A stretch of 64,000 bases of DNA from Brienomyrus brachyistius (taxonomy: Eukaryota > Chordata > Actinopteri > Osteoglossiformes > Mormyridae): NCBI RefSeq assembly GCF_023856365.1, contig NC_064536.1, positions 38,432,776 through 38,496,775 of the forward strand, read 5' to 3'. The notes under the pieces are model-generated. The model did no database searches. It had not been told where the DNA came from and saw only the letters and a list, made by a program, of their open reading frames with translations. This document shows, in pieces, positions 10,501-22,500 of the stretch. How positions within the stretch are numbered: position 1 is the first letter of the stretch; each line of letters begins with the position of its first letter. A program made the translations under genes and the position numbers.

Positions 10501-13200
10501 ACGATTTCAGCAATGTTTGAGGCCTCTTAGCTTGCGAGACACGGCTCAGACCACGGCTTCCTAGCTCATCGGTCATGGCTCCGCTCGCTGCCTCCTAGCT
10601 CACAGGACGCGGCTCAGCTTGGGGCATCCCAGCTTGCGGAACGCGGCTCAGCTCGTGGCCTCTCAGCTCACGGCTTCCTAGCTCGCGACACGCAGCTCAG
10701 CCTGCGGCCTCCTCGCTCGCGCCACGCGGCTCAGCTCAGAGCCTCATTGCTCACGCCACGCGGCTCAGCTCATGGTGTTCCAGCTCATGCCACGCAGCTC
10801 TGTTCACATCCTCCTACCTCACGCCTTCCTCGAGTGATCTGATGGCGGAAAAAATTGCCCTCCAGAGATTGTATTATTTTATTTTAGCCGGGTTTCTAGG
10901 CACAAAATTCTCTAAATATCACTTTCTTAAAAAGGAGTCCGAGGAGTCTTTTATTTCAAGAAAATATTTATTAGTGTCTGATATTGACTGGGTCTGGCTA
11001 CAGATGGCAGGAGAGGATGAAAAATTGTTGGATGCTTTAGACTACGATTTCAGCAATGTTTGAGGCCTCTTAGCTTGCGGGACACGGCTCAGACCACGGC
11101 TTCCTAGCTCATCGGTCATGGCTCAGCTCGCTGCCTCCTAGCTCACAGGACGCGGCTCAGCTTGGGGCATCCCAGCTTGCAGAACGCGGCTCAGCTCGTG
11201 GCCTCTCAGCTCACGGCTTCCTAGCTCGCGACACGCAGCTCAGCCTGCGGCCTCCTCGCTCGCGCCACGCGGCTCAGCTCAGAGCCTCATTGCTCACGCC
11301 ACGCGGCTCAGCTCATGGTCTTCCAGCTAATGCCACGCAGCTCTGTTCACATCCTCCTACCTCACGCCTTCCTCGAGTGATCTGATGGCGGAAAAAATTG
11401 CCCTCCAGAGACTGTATTATTTAATTTTAGCCGGGTTTCTAGGCACAAAATTCTCTAAATATCACTTTCTTAAAAAGGAGTCCGAGGAGTCTTTTATTTC
11501 AAGAAAATATTTATTAGTGTCTGATATTGACTGGGTCTGGCTACAGATGGCAGGAGAGGATGACAAATTGTTGGATGCTTTAGACTACGATTTCAGCAAT
11601 GTTTGAGGCCTCTTAGGTTGCGGGACACGGCTCAGACCACGGCTTCCTAGCTCATCGGTCATGGCTCAGCTCGCTGCCTCCTAGCTCACAGGACGCGGCT
11701 CAGCTTGGGGCATCCCAGCTTGCAGAACGCGGCTCAGCTCGTGGCCTCTCAGCTCACGGCTTCCTAGCTCGCGACACGCAGCTCAGCCTGCGGCCTCCTC
11801 ACTCGCGCCACGCGGCTCAGCTCATGGTCTTCCAGCTAATGCCACGCAGCTCTGTTCACATCCTCCTACCTCACGCCTTCCTCGAGTGATCTGATGGCGG
11901 AAAAAATTGCCCTCCAGAGACTGTATTATTTAATTTTAGCCGGGTTTCTAGGCACAAAATTCTCTAAATATCACTTTCTTAAAAAGGAGTCAGAGGAGTC
12001 TTTTATTTCGAGAAACGATTTATTAGTGTCCGATATTGACTGGGTCTGGCTACAGATGGCAGGAGAGGATGACAAATTGTTGGATGCTTTAGACTACGAT
12101 TTCAGCAATGTTTGAGGCCTCTTAGCTTGCGGGACACGGCTCAGACCACGGCTTCCTAGCTCATCGGTCATGGCTCAGCTCGCTGCCTCCTAGCTCACAG
12201 GACGCGGCTCAGCTTGGGGCATCCCAGCTTGCAGAACGCGGCTCAGCTCGTGGCCTCTCAGCTCACGGCTTCCTAGCTCGCGACACGCAGCTCAGCCTGC
12301 GGCCTCCTCGCTCGCGCCACGCGGCTCAGCTCAGAGCCTCATTGCTCACGCCACGCGGCTCAGCTCATGGTCTTCCAGCTAATGCCACGCAGCTCTGTTC
12401 ACATCCTCCTACCTCACGCCTTCCTCGAGTGATCTGATGGCGGAAAAAATTGCCCTCCAGAGACTGTATTATTTAATTTTAGCCGGGTTTCTAGGCACAA
12501 AATTCTCTAAATATCACTTTCTTAAAAAGGAGTCCGAGGAGTCTTTTATTTCAAGAAAATATTTATTAGTGTCTGATATTGACTGGGTCTGGCTACAGAT
12601 GGCAGGAGAGGATGACAAATTGTTGGATGCTTTAGACTACGATTTCAGCAATGTTTGAGGCCTCTTAGCTTGCGGGACACGGCTCAGACCACGGCTTCCT
12701 AGCTCATCGGTCATGGCTCAGCTCGCTGCATCCTAGCTCACAGGACGCGGCTCAGCTTGGGGCATCCCAGCTTGCAGAACGCGGCTCAGCTCGTGGCCTC
12801 TCAGCTCACGGCTTCCTAGCTCGCGACACGCAGCTCAGCCTGCGGCCTCCTCGCTCGCGCCACGCGGCTCAGCTCAGAGCCTCATTGCTCACGCCACGCG
12901 GCTCAGCTCATGGTCTTCCAGCTAATGCCACGCAGCTCTGTTCACATCTTCCTACCTCACGCCTTCCTCGAGTGATCTGATGGCGGAAAAAATTGCCCTC
13001 CAGAGACTGTATTATTTAATTTTAGCCGGGTTTCTAGGCACAAAATTCTCTAAATATCACTTTCTTAAAAAGGAGTCAGAGGAGTCTTTTATTTCGAGAA
13101 ACGATTTATTAGTGTCCGATATTGACTGGGTCTGGCTACAGATGGCAGGAGAGGATGACAAATTGTTGGATGCTTTAGACTATGATTTCAGCAATGTTTG
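4360..13200 (+). repeat. Higher-order repeat, 3,767-bp period (seven monomers, one short)
   Basis: Monomers 4360, 8127 and 11894 match, as do 4903, 8670 and 12437, at exact intervals of 3,767 bp (7 x 543 - 34). Markers include TCAGAGGAG with AACGATTTATT in the first, GCTGCATCCTAGC after the second, and CACATCTTCCTACC before the third. The period is incomplete: the middle monomers of each block differ. Monomers 3308 and 3851 match 10842 and 11385 at twice this shift (7,534 bp), sharing GATGAAAAATTG and CTTAGGTTGCGGG. This is a mosaic of overlapping duplications rather than a uniform higher-order array. Confidence 0.85.
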
Positions 13201-14065
13201 AGGCCTCTTAGCTTGCGGGACACGGCTCAGACCACGGCTTCCTAGCTCATCGGTCATGGCTCAGCTCGCTGCCTCCTAGCTCACAGGACGCGGCTCAGCT
13301 TGGGGCATCCCAGCTTGCGGAACGCGGCTCAGCTCGTGGCCTCTCAGCTCACGGCTTCCTAGCTCGCGCCACGCAGCTCAGCCTGCGGCCTCCTCGCTCG
13401 CGCCACGCGGCTCAGCTCAGAGCCTCATTGCTCATGCCACGTGGCTCAGCTCATGGTCTTCCAGCTCATGCCACGCAGCTCTGTTCACATCCTCCTACCT
13501 CACGCCTTCCTCGAGTGATCTGATGGCGGAAAAAATTGCCCTCCAGAGACTGTATTATTTAATTTTAGCCAGGTTTCTAGGCACAAAATTCTCTAAATAT
13601 CACTTTCTTAAAAAGGAGTCCGAGGAGTCTTTTATTTCGAGAAACGATTTATTAGTGTCCGATATTGACTGGGTCTGGCTACAGATGGCAGGAGAGGATG
13701 ACAAATTGTTGGATGCTTTAGACTACGATTTCAGCAATGTTTGAGGCCTCTTAGCTTGCGGGACACGGCTCAGACCACGGCTTCCTAGCTCATCGGTCAT
13801 GGCTCAGCTCGCTGCCTCCTAGCTCACAGGACGCGGCTCAGCTTGGGGCATCCCAGCTTGCGGAACGCGGCTCAGCTCGTGGCCTCTCAGCTCACGGCTT
13901 CCTAGCTCGCGACACGCAGCTCAGCCTGCGGCCTCCTCGCTCGCGCCACGCGGCTCAGCTCAGAGCCTCATTGCTCATGCCACGTGGCTCAGCTCATGGT
14001 CTTCCAGCTCATGCCACGCAGCTCTGTTCACATCCTCCTACCTCACGCCTTCCTCGAGTGATCTG

Positions 14066-15147
14066 ATGGCGGAAAAAATTGCCCTCCAGAGATTGAATTA
14101 TTTTATTTTAGCCAGGTTTCTAGGCACAAAATTCTCTAAATATCACTTTCTTAAAAAGGAGTCCGAGGAGTCTTATTTCGAGAAAAGATATATTAGTGTC
14201 TGATATTGACTGGGTCTGGCTACAGGTGGCAGGAGAGGATGACAAATTGTTGGATGCTTTAGACTACGATTTCAGCAATGTTTGAGGCCTCTTAGCTTGC
14301 GGGACACGGCTCAGACCACGGCTTCCTAGCTCATCGGTCATGGCTCAGCTCGCTGCCTCCTAGCTCACAGGACGCGGCTCAGCTTGGGGCATCCCAGCTT
14401 GCGGAACGCGGCTCAGCTCGTGGCCTCTCAGCTCACGGCTTCCTAGCTCGCGACACGCAGCTCAGCCTGCGGCCTCCTCGCTCGCGCCACGCGGCTCAGC
14501 TCAGAGCCTCATTGCTCATGCCACGTGGCTCAGCTCATGGTCTTCCAGCTCATGCCACGCAGCTCTGTTCACATCCTCCTACCTCACGCCTTCCTCGAGT
14601 GATCTGATGGCGGAAAAAATTGCCCTCCAGAGATTGAATTATTTTATTTTAGCCGGGGTTCTAGGCACAAAAATCTCTAAATATCACTTTCTTAAAATGG
14701 AGTCCGAGGAGTCTTATTTCGAGAAAAGATATATTAGTGTCTGATATTGACTGGGTCTGGCTACAGGTGGCAGGAGAGGATGACAAATTGTTGGATGCTT
14801 TAGACTACGATTTCAGCAATGTTTGAGGCCTCTTAGCTTGCGGGACACGGCTCAGACCACGGCTTCCTAGCTCATCGGTCATGGCTCAGCTCGCTGCCTC
14901 CTAGCTCACAGGACGCGGCTCAGCTTGGGGCATCCCAGCTTGCGGAACGCGGCTCAGCTCGTGGCCTCTCAGCTCACGGCTTCCTAGCTCGCGACACGCA
15001 GCTCAGCCTGCGGCCTCCTCGCTCGCGCCACGCGGCTCAGCTCAGAGCCTCATTGCTCACGCCACGCGGCTCAGCTCATGGTCTTCCAGCTCATGCCACG
15101 CAGCTCTGTTCACATCCTCCTACCTCACGCTTTCCTCGAGTGATTTG
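14066..15147 (+). pseudogene. Two adjacent frameshifted monomers of a distinct satellite subfamily
   Basis: In both monomers the motif TCTTTTATTTCG has lost two T residues, shifting the frame. It closes about ten codons later at the TGA in GTGTCTGA. Other changes travel with the deletion: TTGAATT for TTGTATT, AAAAATCTC for AAAATTCTC, AAAATGG for AAAAAGG, AAAAGATATATT or AAAAGATTTATT for AAAATATTTATT, and CAGGTGGC for CAGATGGC (Met to Val). The deletion recurs in monomers 52, 16777, 20033, 21117, 24373 and 27595. Most share several of the linked changes, but monomer 52 has only the deletion. Monomers 15691 and 19490 carry some linked changes without the deletion. Confidence 0.85.
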
Positions 15148-18100
15148 ATGGCGGAAAAAATTGCCCTCCAGAGATTGTATTATTTTATTTTAGCCGGGTT
15201 TCTAGGCACAAAATTCTCTAAATATCACTTTCTTAAAAAGGAGTCCGAGGAGTCTTTTATTTCGAGAAAATATTTATTAGTGTCTGATATTGACTGGGTC
15301 TGGCTACAGATGGCAGGAGAGGATGACAAATTGTTGGATGCTTTAGACTACGATTTCAGCAATGTTTGAGGCCTCTTAGCTTGCGGGACACGGCTCAGAC
15401 CACGGCTTCCTAGCTCATCGGTCATGGCTCAGCTCGCTGCCTCCTAGCTCACAGGACGCGGCTCAGCTTGGGGCATCCCAGCTTGCAGAACGCGGCTCAG
15501 CTCGTGGCCTCTCAGCTCACGGCTTCCTAGCTCGCGACACGCAGCTCAGCCTGCGGCCTCCTCGCTCGCGCCACGCGGCTCAGCTCAGAGCCTCATTGCT
15601 CACGCCACGCGGCTCAGCTCATGGTCTTCCAGCTCATGCCACGCAGCTCTGTTCACATCCTCCTACCTCACGCCTTCCTCGAGTGATCTGATGGCGGAAA
15701 AAATTGCCCTCCAGAGATTGAAATATTTTATTTTAGCCGGGTTTCTAGGCACAAAAATCTCTAAATATCACTTTCTTAAAATGGAGTCCGAGGAGTCTTT
15801 TATTTCGAGAAAATATTTATTAGTGTCTGATATTGACTGGGTCTGGCTACAGATGGCAGGAGAGGATGACAAATTGTTGGATGCTTTAGACTACGATTTC
15901 AGCAATGTTTGAGGCCTCTTAGCTTGCGGGACACGGCTCAGACCACGGCTTCCTAGCTCATCGGTCATGGCTCAGCTCGCTGCCTCCTAGCTCACTGGAC
16001 GCGGCTCAGCTTGGGGCATCCCAGCTTGCGGAACGCGGCTCAGCTCGTGGCCTCTCAGCTCACGGCTTCCTAGCTCGCGACACGCAGCTCAGCCTGCGGC
16101 CTCCTCGCTCGCGCCACGCGGCTCAGCTCAGAGCCTCATTGCTCACGCCACGCGGCTCAGCTCATGGTCTTCCAGCTAATGCCACGCAGCTCTGTTCACA
16201 TCCTCCTACCTCACGCCTTCCTCGAGTGATCTGATGGCGGAAAAAATTGCCCTCCAGAGACTGTATTATTTAATTTTAGCCGGGTTTCTAGGCACAAAAT
16301 TCTCTAAATATCACTTTCTTAAAAAGGAGTCCGAGGAGTCTTTTATTTCGAGAAACGATTTATTAGTGTCCGATATTGACTGGGTCTGGCTACAGATGGC
16401 AGGAGAGGATGACAAATTGTTGGATGCTTTAGACTACGATTTCAGCAATGTTTGAGGCCTCTTAGCTTGCGGGACACGGCTCAGACCACGGCTTCCTAGC
16501 TCATCGGTCATGGCTCAGCTCGCTGCCTCCTAGCTCACAGGACGCGGCTCAGCTTGGGGCATCCCAGCTTGCAGAACGCGGCTCAGCTCGTCGCCTCTCA
16601 GCTCACGGCTTCCTAGCTCGCGACACGCAGCTCAGCCTGCGGCCTCCTCGCTCGCGCCACGCGGCTCAGCTCAGAGCCTCATTGCTCACGCCACGCGGCT
16701 CAGCTCATGGTCTTCCAGCTCATGCCACGCAGCTCTGTTCACATCCTCCTACCTCACGCCTTCCTCGAGTGATCTGATGGCGGAAAAAATTGCCCTCCAG
16801 AGATTGAAATATTTTATTTTAGCCGGGTTTCTAGGCACAAAAATCTCTAAATATCACTTTCTTAAAAAGGAGTCCGAGGAGTCTTATTTCGAGAAAAGAT
16901 ATATTAGTGTCTGATATTGACTGGGTCTGGCTACAGGTGGCAGGAGAGGATGACAAATTGTTGGATGCTTTAGACTACGATTTCAGCAATGTTTGAGGCC
17001 TCTTAGCTTGCGGGACACGGCTCAGACCACGGCTTCCTAGCTCATCGGTCATGGCTCAGCTCGCTGCCTCCTAGCTCACAGGACGCGGCTCAGCTTGGGG
17101 CATCCCAGCTTGCGGAACGCGGCTCAGCTCGTGGCCTCTCAGCTCACGGCTTCCTAGCTCGCGACACGCAGCTCAGCCTGCGGCCTCCTCGCTCGCGCCA
17201 CGCGGCTCAGCTCAGAGCCTCATTGCTCACGCCACGCAGCTCAGCTCATGGTCTTCCAGCTCATGCCACGCAGCTCTGTTCACATCCTCCTACCTCACGC
17301 CTTCCTCGAGTGATCTGATGGCGGAAAAAATTGCCCTCCAGAGATTGTATTATTTTATTTTAGCCGGGTTTCTAGGCACAAAATTCTCTAAATATCACTT
17401 TCTTAAAAAGGAGTCCGAGGAGTCTTTTATTTCGAGAAAATATTTATTAGTGTCTGATATTGACTGGGTCTGGCTACAGATGGCAGGAGAGGATGACAAA
17501 TTGTTGAATGCTTTAGACTACGATTTCAACATTGTTTGAGGCCTCTTAGCTTGCGGGACACGGCTCAGACCACGGCTTCCTAGCTCATCGGTCATGGCTC
17601 AGCTCGCTGCCTCCTAGCTCACAGGACGCGGCTCAGCTTGGGGCATCCCAGCTTGCGGAACGCGGCTCAGCTCGTGGCCTCTCAGCTCACGGCTTCCTAG
17701 CTCGCGACACGCAGCTCAGCCTGCGGCCTCCTCGCTCGCGCCACGCGGCTCAGCTCAGAGCCTCATTGCTCACGCCACGCGGCTCAGCTCATGGACTTCC
17801 AGCTCATGCCACGCAGCTCTGTTCACAGCCTCCTACCTCACGCCTTCCTCGAGTGATCTGATGGCGGAAAAAATTGCCCTCCAGAGATTGTATTATTTTA
17901 TTTTAGCCGGGTTTCTAGGCACAAAATTCTCTAAATATCACTTTCTTAAAAAGGAGTCCGAGGAGTCTTTTATTTCGAGAAAATATTTATTAGTGTCTGA
18001 TATTGACTGGGTCTGGCTACAGATGGCAGGAGAGGATGACAAATTGTTGGATGCTTTAGACTACGATTTCAGCAATGTTTGAGGCCTCTTAGCTTGCGAG

Positions 18101-20032
18101 ACACGGCTCAGACCACGGCTTCCTAGCTCATCGGTCATGGCTCCGCTCGCTGCCTCCTAGCTCACAGGACGCGGCTCAGCTTGGGGCATCCCAGCTTGCG
18201 GAACGCGGCTCAGCTCGTGGCCTCTCAGCTCACGGCTTCCTAGCTCGCGACACGCAGCTCAGCCTGCGGCCTCCTCGCTCGCGCCACGCGGCTCAGCTCA
18301 GAGCCTCATTGCTCACGCCACGCGGCTCAGCTCATGGTCTTCCAGCTCATGCCACGCAGCTCTGTTCACATCCTCCTACCTCACGCCTTCCTCGAGTGAT
18401 CTGATGGCGAAAAAAATTGCCCTCCAGAGACTGTATTATTTAATTTTAGCCGGGTTTCTAGGCACAAAATTCTCTAAATATCACTTTCTTAAAAAGGAGT
18501 CCGAGGAGTCTTTTATTTCGAGAAACGATTTATTAGTGTCCGATATTGACTGGGTCTGGCTACAGATGGCAGGAGAGGATGACAAATTGTTGGATGCTTT
18601 AGACTACGATTTCAGCAATGTTTGAGGCCTCTTAGCTTGCGGGACACGGCTCAGACCACGGCTTCCTAGCTCATCGGTCATGGCTCAGCTCGCTGCCTCC
18701 TAGCTCACAGGACGCGGCTCAGCTTGGGGCATCCCAGCTTGCGGAACACGGCTCAGCTCGTGGCCTCTCAGCTCACGGCTTCCTAGCTCGCGACACGCAG
18801 CTCAGCCTGCGGCCTCCTCGCTCGCGCCACGCGGCTCAGCTCAGAGCCTCATTGCTCATGCCACGTGGCTCAGCTCATGGTCTTCCAGCTCATGCCACGC
18901 AGCTCTGTTCACATCCTCCTACCTCACGCCTTCCTCGAGTGATCTGATGGCGGAAAAAATTGCCCTCCAGAGATTGTATTATTTTATTTTAGCCGGGTTT
19001 CTAGGCACAAAATTCTCTAAATATCACTTTCTTAAAAAGGAGTCCGAGGAGTCTTTTATTTCGAGAAAATATTTATTAGTGTCTGATATTGACTGGGTCT
19101 GGCTACAGATGGCAGGAGAGGATGACAAATTGTTGGATGCTTTAGACTACGATTTCAGCAATGTTTGAGGCCTCTTAGCTTGCGGGACACGGCTCAGACC
19201 ACGGCTTCCTAGCTCATCGGTCATGGCTCAGCTCGCTGCCTCCTAGCTCACAGGACGCGGCTCAGCTTGGGGCATCCCAGCTTGCAGAACGCGGCTCAGC
19301 TCGTGGCCTCTCAGCTCACGGCTTCCTAGCTCGCGACACGCAGCTCAGCCTGCGGCCTCCTCGCTCGCGCCACGCGGCTCAGCTCAGAGCCTCATTGCTC
19401 ACGCCACGCGGCTCAGCTCATGGTCTTCCAGCTCATGCCACGCAGCTCTGTTCACATCCTCCTACCTCACGCCTTCCTCGAGTGATCTGATGGCGGAAAA
19501 AATTGCCCTCCAGAGATTGAAATATTTTATTTTAGCCGGGTTTCTAGGCACAAAAATCTCTAAATATCACTTTCTTAAAATGGAGTCCGAGGAGTCTTTT
19601 ATTTCGAGAAAATATTTATTAGTGTCTGATATTGACTGGGTCTGGCTACAGATGGCAGGAGAGGATGACAAATTGTTGGATGCTTTAGACTACGATTTCA
19701 GCAATGTTTGAGGCCTCTTAGCTTGCGGGACACGGCTCAGACCACGGCTTCCTAGCTCATCGGTCATGGCTCAGCTCGTTGCCTCCTAGCTCACAGGACG
19801 CGGCTCAGCTTGGAGCATCCCAGCTTGCAGAACGCGGCTCAGCTCGTGGCCTCTCAGCTCACGGCTTCCTAGCTCGCGACACGCAGCTCAGCCTGCGGCC
19901 TCCTCGCTCGCGCCACGCGGCTCAGCTCAGAGCCTCATTGCTCACGCCACGCGGCTCAGCTCATGGTCTTCCAGCTCATGCCACGCAGCTCTGTTCACAT
20001 CCTCCTACCTCACGCCTTCCTCGAGTGATCTG

Positions 20033-22200
20033 ATGGCGGAAAAAATTGCCCTCCAGAGATTGAATTATTTTATTTTAGCCGGGTTTCTAGGCACAAAAAT
20101 CTCTAAATATCACTTTCTTAAAATGGAGTCCGAGGAGTCTTATTTCGAGAAAAGATTTATTAGTGTCTGATATTGACTGGATCTGGCTACAGGTGGCAGG
20201 AGAGGATGACAAATTGTTGGATGCTTAAGACTACGATTTCAGCAATGTTTGAGGCCTCTTAGCTTGCGGGACACGGCTCAGACCACGGCTTCCTAGCTCA
20301 TCGGTCATGGCTCAGCTCGCTGCCTCCTAGCTCACAGGACGCGGCTCAGCTTGGGGCATCCCAGCTTGCGGAACGCGTCTCAGCTCGTGGCCTCTCAGCT
20401 CACGGCTTCCTAGCTCGCGACACGCAGCTCAGCCTGCGGCCTCCTCGCTCGCGCCACGCGGCTCAGCTCCGAGCCTCATTGCTCACGCCACGCGGCTCAG
20501 CTCATGGTCTTCCAGCTCATGCCACGCAGCTCTGTGCTCGGCCTCCTACCTCACGCCTTCCTCGAGTGATCTGATGGCGGAAAAAATTGCCCTCCAGAGA
20601 TTGTATTATTTAATTTTAGCCGGGTTTCTAGGCACAAAATTCTCAAAATATCACTTTCTTAAAAAGGAGTCCGAGGAGTTTTTTATTTCGAGAAACGATT
20701 TATTAGTGTCCGATATTGACTGGGTCTGGCTACAGATGGCAGGAGAGGATGACAAATTGTTGGATGCTTTAGACTACGATTTCAGCAATGTTTGAGGCCT
20801 CTTAGCTTGCGGGACACGGCTCAGACCACGGCTTCCTAGCTCATCGGTCATGGCTCAGCTCGCTGCCTCCTAGCTCACAGGACGCGGCTCAGCTTGGGGC
20901 ATCCCAGCTTGCGGAACGCGGCTCAGCTCGTGGCCTCTCAGCTCACGGCTTCCTAGCTCGCGACACGCAGCTCAGCCTGCGGCCTCCTCGCTCGCGCCAC
21001 GCGGCTCAGCTCAGAGCCTCATTGCTCACGCCACGCGGCTCAGCTCATGGTCTTCCAGCTCATGCCACGCAGCTCTGTTCACATCCTCCTACCTCACGCC
21101 TTCCTCGAGTGATCTGATGGCGGAAAAAATTGCCCTCCAGAGATTGAATTATTTTATTTTAGCCGGGTTTCTAGGCACAAAAATCTCTAAATATCACTTT
21201 CTTGAAATGGAGTCCGAGGAGTCTTATTTCGAGAAAAGATTTATTAGTGTCTGATATTGACTGGGTCTGGCTACAGGTGGCAGGAGAGGATGACAAATTG
21301 TTGGATGCTTTAGACTACGATTTCAGCAATGTTTGAGGCCTCTTAGCTTGCGGGACACGGCTCAGACCACGGCTTCCTAGCTCATCGGTCATGGCTCAGC
21401 TCGCTGCCTCCTAGCTCACAGGACGCGGCTCAGCTTGGGGCATCCCAGCTTGCGGAACGCGGCTCAGCTCGTGGCCTCTCAGCTCACGGCTTCCTAGCTC
21501 GCGACACGCAGCTCAGCCTGCGGCCTCCTCGCTCGCGCCACGCGGCTCAGCTCCGAGCCTCATTGCTCACGCCACGCGGCTCAGCTCATGGTCTTCCAGC
21601 TCATGCCACGCAGCTCTGTGCTCGGCCTCCTACCTCACGCCTTCCTCGAGTGATCTGATGGCGGAAAAAATTGCCCTCCAGAGATTGTATTATTTAATTT
21701 TAGCCGGGTTTCTAGGCACAAAATTCTCAAAATATCACTTTCTTAAAAAGGAGTCCGAGGAGTTTTTTATTTCGAGAAACGATTTATTAGTGTCCGATAT
21801 TGACTGGGTCTGGCTACAGATGGCAGGAGAGGATGACAAATTGTTGGATGCTTTAGACTACGATTTCAGCAATGTTTGAGGCCTCTTAGCTTGCGGGACA
21901 CGGCTCAGACCACGGCTTCCTAGCTCATCGGTCATGGCTCAGCTCGCTGCCTCCTAGCTCACAGGACGCGGCTCAGCTTGGGGCATCCCAGCTTGCGGAA
22001 CGCGGCTCAGCTCGTGGCCTCTCAGCTCACGGCTTCCTAGCTCGCGACACGCAGCTCAGCCTGCGGCCTCCTCGCTCGCGCCACGCGGCTCAGCTCCGAG
22101 CCTCATTGCTCACGCCACGCGGCTCAGCTCATGGTCTTCCAGCTCATGCCACGCAGCTCTGTGCTCGGCCTCCTACCTCACGCCTTCCTCGAGTGATCTG
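20033..22200 (+). repeat. Dimer higher-order repeat, 1,084-bp period
   Basis: The pair 20033 + 20574 recurs as 21117 + 21658. The first member is a 541-bp frameshifted monomer. The second is a full monomer with GAGTTTTTTATT (Phe-Phe) and TCTCAAAATATC. Both second members are preceded by CTCTGTGCTCGGCC where most monomers have CTCTGTTCACATCC. The two dimers differ at a handful of positions, so the duplication looks recent. Confidence 0.85.
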
Positions 22201-22500
22201 ATGGCGGAAAATATTGCCCTCCAGAGATTGTATTATTTAATTTTAGCCGGGTTTCTAGGCACAAAATTCTCTAAATATCACTTTCTTAAAAAGGAGTCCG
22301 AGGAGTCTTTTATTTCGAGAAACGATTTATTAGTGTCTGATATTGACTGGGTCTGGCTACAGATGGCAGGAGAGGATGACAAATTGTTGGATGCTTTAGA
22401 CTACGATTTCAGCAATTTTTCAGGCCTCTTAGCTTGCGGGACACGGCTCAGACCACGGCTTCCTAGCTCATCGGTCATGGCTCAGCTCGCTGCCTCCTAG
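22201..22500 (+). CDS. Stop-loss variant of the satellite frame, 99 codons
   Basis: Here the TGA that ends the 73-codon frame reads TCA, so the frame runs on through the first GC-rich subrepeats to a TAG at 22498-22500. The added tail starts SGLLACGTRLRPRL. Six monomers share this change: 22201, 22744, 23287, 23830, 25423 and 25966. In all six, valine 73 is replaced by phenylalanine. The extension adds an arginine-rich tail with no recognised domain. The clustered copies at 22-24 kb result from local duplication; those at 25.4 and 26.0 kb carry the F-type N-terminus instead and so are recombinants. Confidence 0.35.
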   Translation: MAENIALQRLYYLILAGFLGTKFSKYHFLKKESEESFISRNDLLVSDIDWVWLQMAGEDDKLLDALDYDFSNFSGLLACGTRLRPRLPSSSVMAQLAAS

